NCBI GenBank assembly: GCA_014872655.1
Contig: WHHJ01000071.1
Location: 1 to 7,743 of the forward strand
From: Clostridia bacterium
Lineage (GTDB): Bacteria; Bacillota; Clostridia; Oscillospirales; UBA644
Direction of reading: 5' to 3'
DNA: 7,743 nucleotides
Shown one piece after another: positions 5,760-7,743 of this stretch. Within the stretch, counting starts at the first letter, position 1. The number at the start of each line of letters is the position of its first letter. Position numbers and translations under genes: made by a program. The notes beneath the pieces are model-generated. The model had not been told where the DNA came from. It searched no databases and saw only the letters and a program-made list of their open reading frames with translations.

Positions 5760-6631
5760 GCTGGCGCGTAGTGGTGGTGAGCAGCAGCGCCAAGGTAGAC
5801 TACAAGGCCGACTACCTGGTGGTTCGGACCGTAGATAAAACCGAGCGCGTGCATATCGGGGAGATCGGCGTGCTGATTCTGGAAAGCACCGCCGTTTCGG
5901 TGACCGCGTATCTGCTTTACGCCTTAACGGAGCATAAGGTGCAGGTTTTATTCTGCGACCCGCAGCGCAACCCGTACGCCGAACTGCTGCCGCTGCACGG
6001 CAGCCATGACAGCAGCGCCAAGGTCCGGCAGCAGATCGCCTGGCCAGAACCGGTCAAACAGGAAATCTGGACCGAACTGATCCGGCAGAAGATCTACCGG
6101 CAGCGCAACCACCTGCTTCATCGGAACCGTCCCGAAGCGGAACTGCTGACACAGTATCTGACACAGCTGACGTTCAACGACAGCACAAACCGGGAAGGGC
6201 ACGCCGCGAAAGTTTATTTTAACGCCCTGTTCGGGCCGGAATTTACCCGTTCCGGCACCGACCCGGTCAACGCCGCGCTGAACTACGGGTACAGTTTGAT
6301 CTTGTCGGCCATCAACCGGGAAATCGCGGCAGCCGGATATTTCAATCAACTGGGGCTGCACCATGAAAACACCTATAACCCCTACAATCTGGCCTGTGAC
6401 TTGATCGAACCGCTGCGGCCGCTGGTCGACCGGCTCGTATACGATATACAGCCGCAGAAGCTGGAGAAGGAGGAAAAAACCATGCTGCTGAAATTATTCC
6501 AGCAAACCGTTACCTTTGACGGAAAAACGCAATATCTGCTGTACGCCATCCGTTTATACTGCGGCAGCCTGTTCCGCGCGCTGCAAAGCAAGGATATCGC
6601 GGAGATCCGCTGGATCGAGTATGAACGATAG
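5756..6631 (+). CDS. cas1: CRISPR-associated integrase Cas1, type II
   Basis: This is the catalytic subunit of the Cas1-Cas2 complex, which inserts new spacers at the leader end of the array. The protein has 291 residues, normal for type II Cas1. The N-terminal beta-domain runs to about residue 80 and the helical catalytic domain follows. Conserved metal-binding residues are visible: Glu147 in NREGHAAKVYF, a His in GLHHEN (202/203) and Glu218 in LACDLIEPLRPLVD. It begins within the cas9 stop (ATGA overlap) and has only a weak ribosome site, so translation is probably coupled to cas9. It overlaps cas2 by 11 bases. No cas4 is present, which agrees with subtype II-A rather than II-B. Confidence 0.97.
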   Translation: MSWRVVVVSSSAKVDYKADYLVVRTVDKTERVHIGEIGVLILESTAVSVTAYLLYALTEHKVQVLFCDPQRNPYAELLPLHGSHDSSAKVRQQIAWPEPVKQEIWTELIRQKIYRQRNHLLHRNRPEAELLTQYLTQLTFNDSTNREGHAAKVYFNALFGPEFTRSGTDPVNAALNYGYSLILSAINREIAAAGYFNQLGLHHENTYNPYNLACDLIEPLRPLVDRLVYDIQPQKLEKEEKTMLLKLFQQTVTFDGKTQYLLYAIRLYCGSLFRALQSKDIAEIRWIEYER

Positions 6632-6941
6632 ATTTATGAGGGTGTTTGTCTTTTTTGACCTGCCCACCGTGACGGCCGCCGACCGGCGCGAATACAGCCG
6701 ATTCCGAAAATCACTGATCAAAGAAGGGTTTCTGATGATGCAGGAATCAGTCTATGTCAAGCTGGCTCTGAACGCCACGACGGCCCAATCCGTTATGCAG
6801 GCGGTCCGGAATAAAAAACCGTCCAAGGGACTGGTTCAAATGCTGATGGTAACCGAAAAACAATTTGCACGGATGGAATTTGTTTTAGGCGAATATCATT
6901 CTGAAATCATCGACAATGAAGAACGGCTGGTGATCTTATGA
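6621..6941 (+). CDS. cas2: CRISPR-associated protein Cas2, type II
   Basis: This small protein dimerises and bridges two Cas1 dimers in the spacer-integration complex. It has 106 residues with a ferredoxin-like fold. The N-terminal strand MRVFVFFDLPT holds the family's conserved Asp (residue 13), and VTEKQFARM and the ERLVIL end are typical of type II Cas2. I chose ATG 6621 because the resulting MNDRFMRVFVFFDLPT lines up with the S. pyogenes Cas2 start as I recall it; ATG 6636 (MRVFV) is the alternative. The frame is open further upstream, to 6516, but that part lies inside cas1 and is not expected to be translated. It overlaps cas1 by 11 bases and csn2 by 4 (ATGA), which suggests coupled translation. 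Confidence 0.95.
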   Translation: MNDRFMRVFVFFDLPTVTAADRREYSRFRKSLIKEGFLMMQESVYVKLALNATTAQSVMQAVRNKKPSKGLVQMLMVTEKQFARMEFVLGEYHSEIIDNEERLVIL

Positions 6942-7630
6942 AAATGGCGCATCCTCTTTTATCCAAACCTCTTTGCTTTGACGAAAACCGCGTGCAGGTA
7001 CTCGTTGTGGAACACCCTGTCCAGTTTCGCACCTGCGTTTTTGACCTGACGGCACAGGCCGGAGGTGAGGACGGGCCGTTTGTATTTTCGACCCATCACT
7101 GTCCGCTCGACGGCTCCGAACATTTATTTGTACTGTCGGATTACCAGCATCTTCTGACCGAAGACGACCGAGCGCTGCAATCCCGCTTTCAAAAATTGCT
7201 GGCACAAACCGTTTTGGAAGAAATGGCGCCGCAAAGCGCCGCGCTCAACAGCGCCATTGCCGATTTTCTGGGACAATTGTCCGTTCAGGTCGGGTATCCG
7301 ATGGAATCCTTTCAGGGCGACTACACACTGGCGCTGCTAAAATGGCTCAAATGCCGGGCAGCGCCGGAAGACGCAGCTCCTTTAGGACGACTGACCGAAT
7401 ATCTGGATCTGGTCTCCGGGCTATTCTCGGACGTTTGCTTTGTGCTGATATCCGCCCACAGTTATTTTTGCGACCGGGAACTGGAGATTCTCTATCAAAC
7501 CGCCGCTTATCACAAATGGAACCTGTTGATTTTGGAACAGCGGCAAAACCCGACCCTGCCGCAGGAATCGGTTTGTATCATCGACCGGCAAATGTGCGAG
7601 ATTCGGCTTGACGAAACCGAAAAACCCTGA
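6938..7630 (+). CDS. csn2: Type II-A adaptation protein Csn2
   Basis: Csn2 is the subtype-defining protein of II-A. In studied systems it forms a tetrameric, calcium-dependent ring around DNA ends and works with Cas1, Cas2 and Cas9 in spacer acquisition. This protein has 230 residues, close to the short Csn2 form (about 220). Recognition rests on gene order, length and a diverged pattern: an N-terminal strand segment with VQVLVVE, a helical middle, then SDVCFVLISAHSYFCDRELEILYQTAAYHKWNLLILEQRQNP, shown here broken as SDVCFVLIS, ELEILYQ and NLLILEQRQNP. These correspond to the C-terminal half of S. pyogenes Csn2. ATG at 6938 overlaps the cas2 stop; ATG 6944 is possible. Its stop TGA (7628-7630) doubles as the extended -10 TG of the CRISPR promoter. 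Confidence 0.9.
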   Translation: MKMAHPLLSKPLCFDENRVQVLVVEHPVQFRTCVFDLTAQAGGEDGPFVFSTHHCPLDGSEHLFVLSDYQHLLTEDDRALQSRFQKLLAQTVLEEMAPQSAALNSAIADFLGQLSVQVGYPMESFQGDYTLALLKWLKCRAAPEDAAPLGRLTEYLDLVSGLFSDVCFVLISAHSYFCDRELEILYQTAAYHKWNLLILEQRQNPTLPQESVCIIDRQMCEIRLDETEKP

Positions 7631-7636
7631 TATAAT
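7608..7636 (+). promoter_or_regulatory. CRISPR array (pre-crRNA) promoter
   Basis: TTGACG (7608-7613) and a perfect TATAAT (7631-7636) are 17 bases apart, with TG one base before the -10 (extended -10). Transcription should start near 7643, about 63 bases before the first repeat. The -35 lies within the last codons of csn2, and the csn2 stop supplies the TG element. The 13-base core at 7628-7640 is identical to that of the cas9 promoter. Confidence 0.85.
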
Positions 7637-7705
7637 AAAAAGGCAAAAAACCGTCTAAAGCAACACCGGTGCATGTCGTGGCACTGTGTTCTCCCCGCAT
7701 TTGAG
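7631..7705 (+). promoter_or_regulatory. CRISPR leader with ATTTGAG leader-anchoring sequence
   Basis: This is the 75-base gap between csn2 and the first repeat. Its last seven bases are ATTTGAG (7699-7705), identical to the leader-anchoring sequence known to direct leader-end spacer insertion in streptococcal II-A systems. Together with the repeat start it forms an imperfect tandem, ATTTGAG-GTTTGAG. A possible hairpin pairs AACAC (7662-7666) and GTGC (7669-7672) with GCAC (7681-7684) and GTGTT (7686-7690). No terminator separates csn2 from the array. Confidence 0.85.
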
Positions 7706-7743
7706 GTTTGAGAGTCGTGTTGTTTTAGATGGTAATCAAACAA
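7706..7743 (+). CRISPR. First repeat of a II-A CRISPR array, truncated by the window end
   Basis: A single 36-base unit occupies 7706-7741. It begins GTTTGAGAG and ends AATCAAAC, with terminal inverted repeats GTTTGA/TCAAAC, as is typical of type II-A repeats. Its identity is confirmed by the matching tracrRNA anti-repeat at 1606-1641 and the ATTTGAG leader end just before it. Only two spacer bases (AA) follow, so spacer number and content are unknown. Confidence 0.93.

Noticed and set aside
6516..6620. Upstream extension of the Cas2 frame
   Set aside because: It lies inside cas1 and does not resemble Cas2; homologous starts fit ATG 6621.

Overview
The window is a type II-A CRISPR-Cas locus, nearly complete, with a separate tyrosine-recombinase gene on its left. 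The organism is most likely a Gram-positive Bacillota (Firmicutes) species, probably a clostridial or related gut/oral lineage. The reasons are the cas9-cas1-cas2-csn2 gene set, consensus SigA-type promoters, purine-rich Shine-Dalgarno sites and AT-rich intergenic DNA. I cannot name the species from the sequence.

Layout. Positions 1-90 hold an intergenic hairpin with a T-run and a small dif-like inverted repeat. Positions 90-935 (minus strand) encode an apparently intact tyrosine recombinase. Positions 945-1440 are AT-rich and hold no gene I can support, only one strong hairpin terminator (1273-1305). Positions 1442-1710 are the control region. A plus-strand promoter for cas9 (1442-1470) faces a minus-strand tracrRNA gene (about 1644 down to 1526) that has its own consensus promoter (1651-1679) and terminator. 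cas9 (1710-5759), cas1 (5756-6631), cas2 (6621-6941) and csn2 (6938-7630) follow as a tightly overlapping plus-strand operon. A CRISPR leader with an embedded promoter (7608-7636) and the leader-end motif ATTTGAG comes next. The first 36-bp repeat (7706-7741) is the last thing visible; the array runs off the window after two bases of the first spacer.

How the parts work together. The leader promoter makes the pre-crRNA. The tracrRNA anti-repeat pairs with each repeat through a 26-bp upper duplex, a GA/AGGU bulge and a 6-bp lower stem, which is the same arrangement as in Streptococcus pyogenes. RNase III and Cas9 would process and use this duplex. Cas1, Cas2 and Csn2, with Cas9, would insert new spacers at the ATTTGAG leader end. 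All Cas9, Cas1 and recombinase catalytic residues that I could check are present, so the system looks functional.

The gene set is a known type, not a new system. The points most worth a second look are regulatory. The only good cas9 promoter lies beyond the tracrRNA gene, so the cas9 leader would be fully antisense to tracrRNA. A 13-bp promoter core is shared by the cas9 and CRISPR promoters. The tracrRNA 5' end carries a hairpin with paired changes relative to the repeat. The PAM-reading arginine pair of S. pyogenes Cas9 is not evident. A dif-like site lies beside the recombinase.
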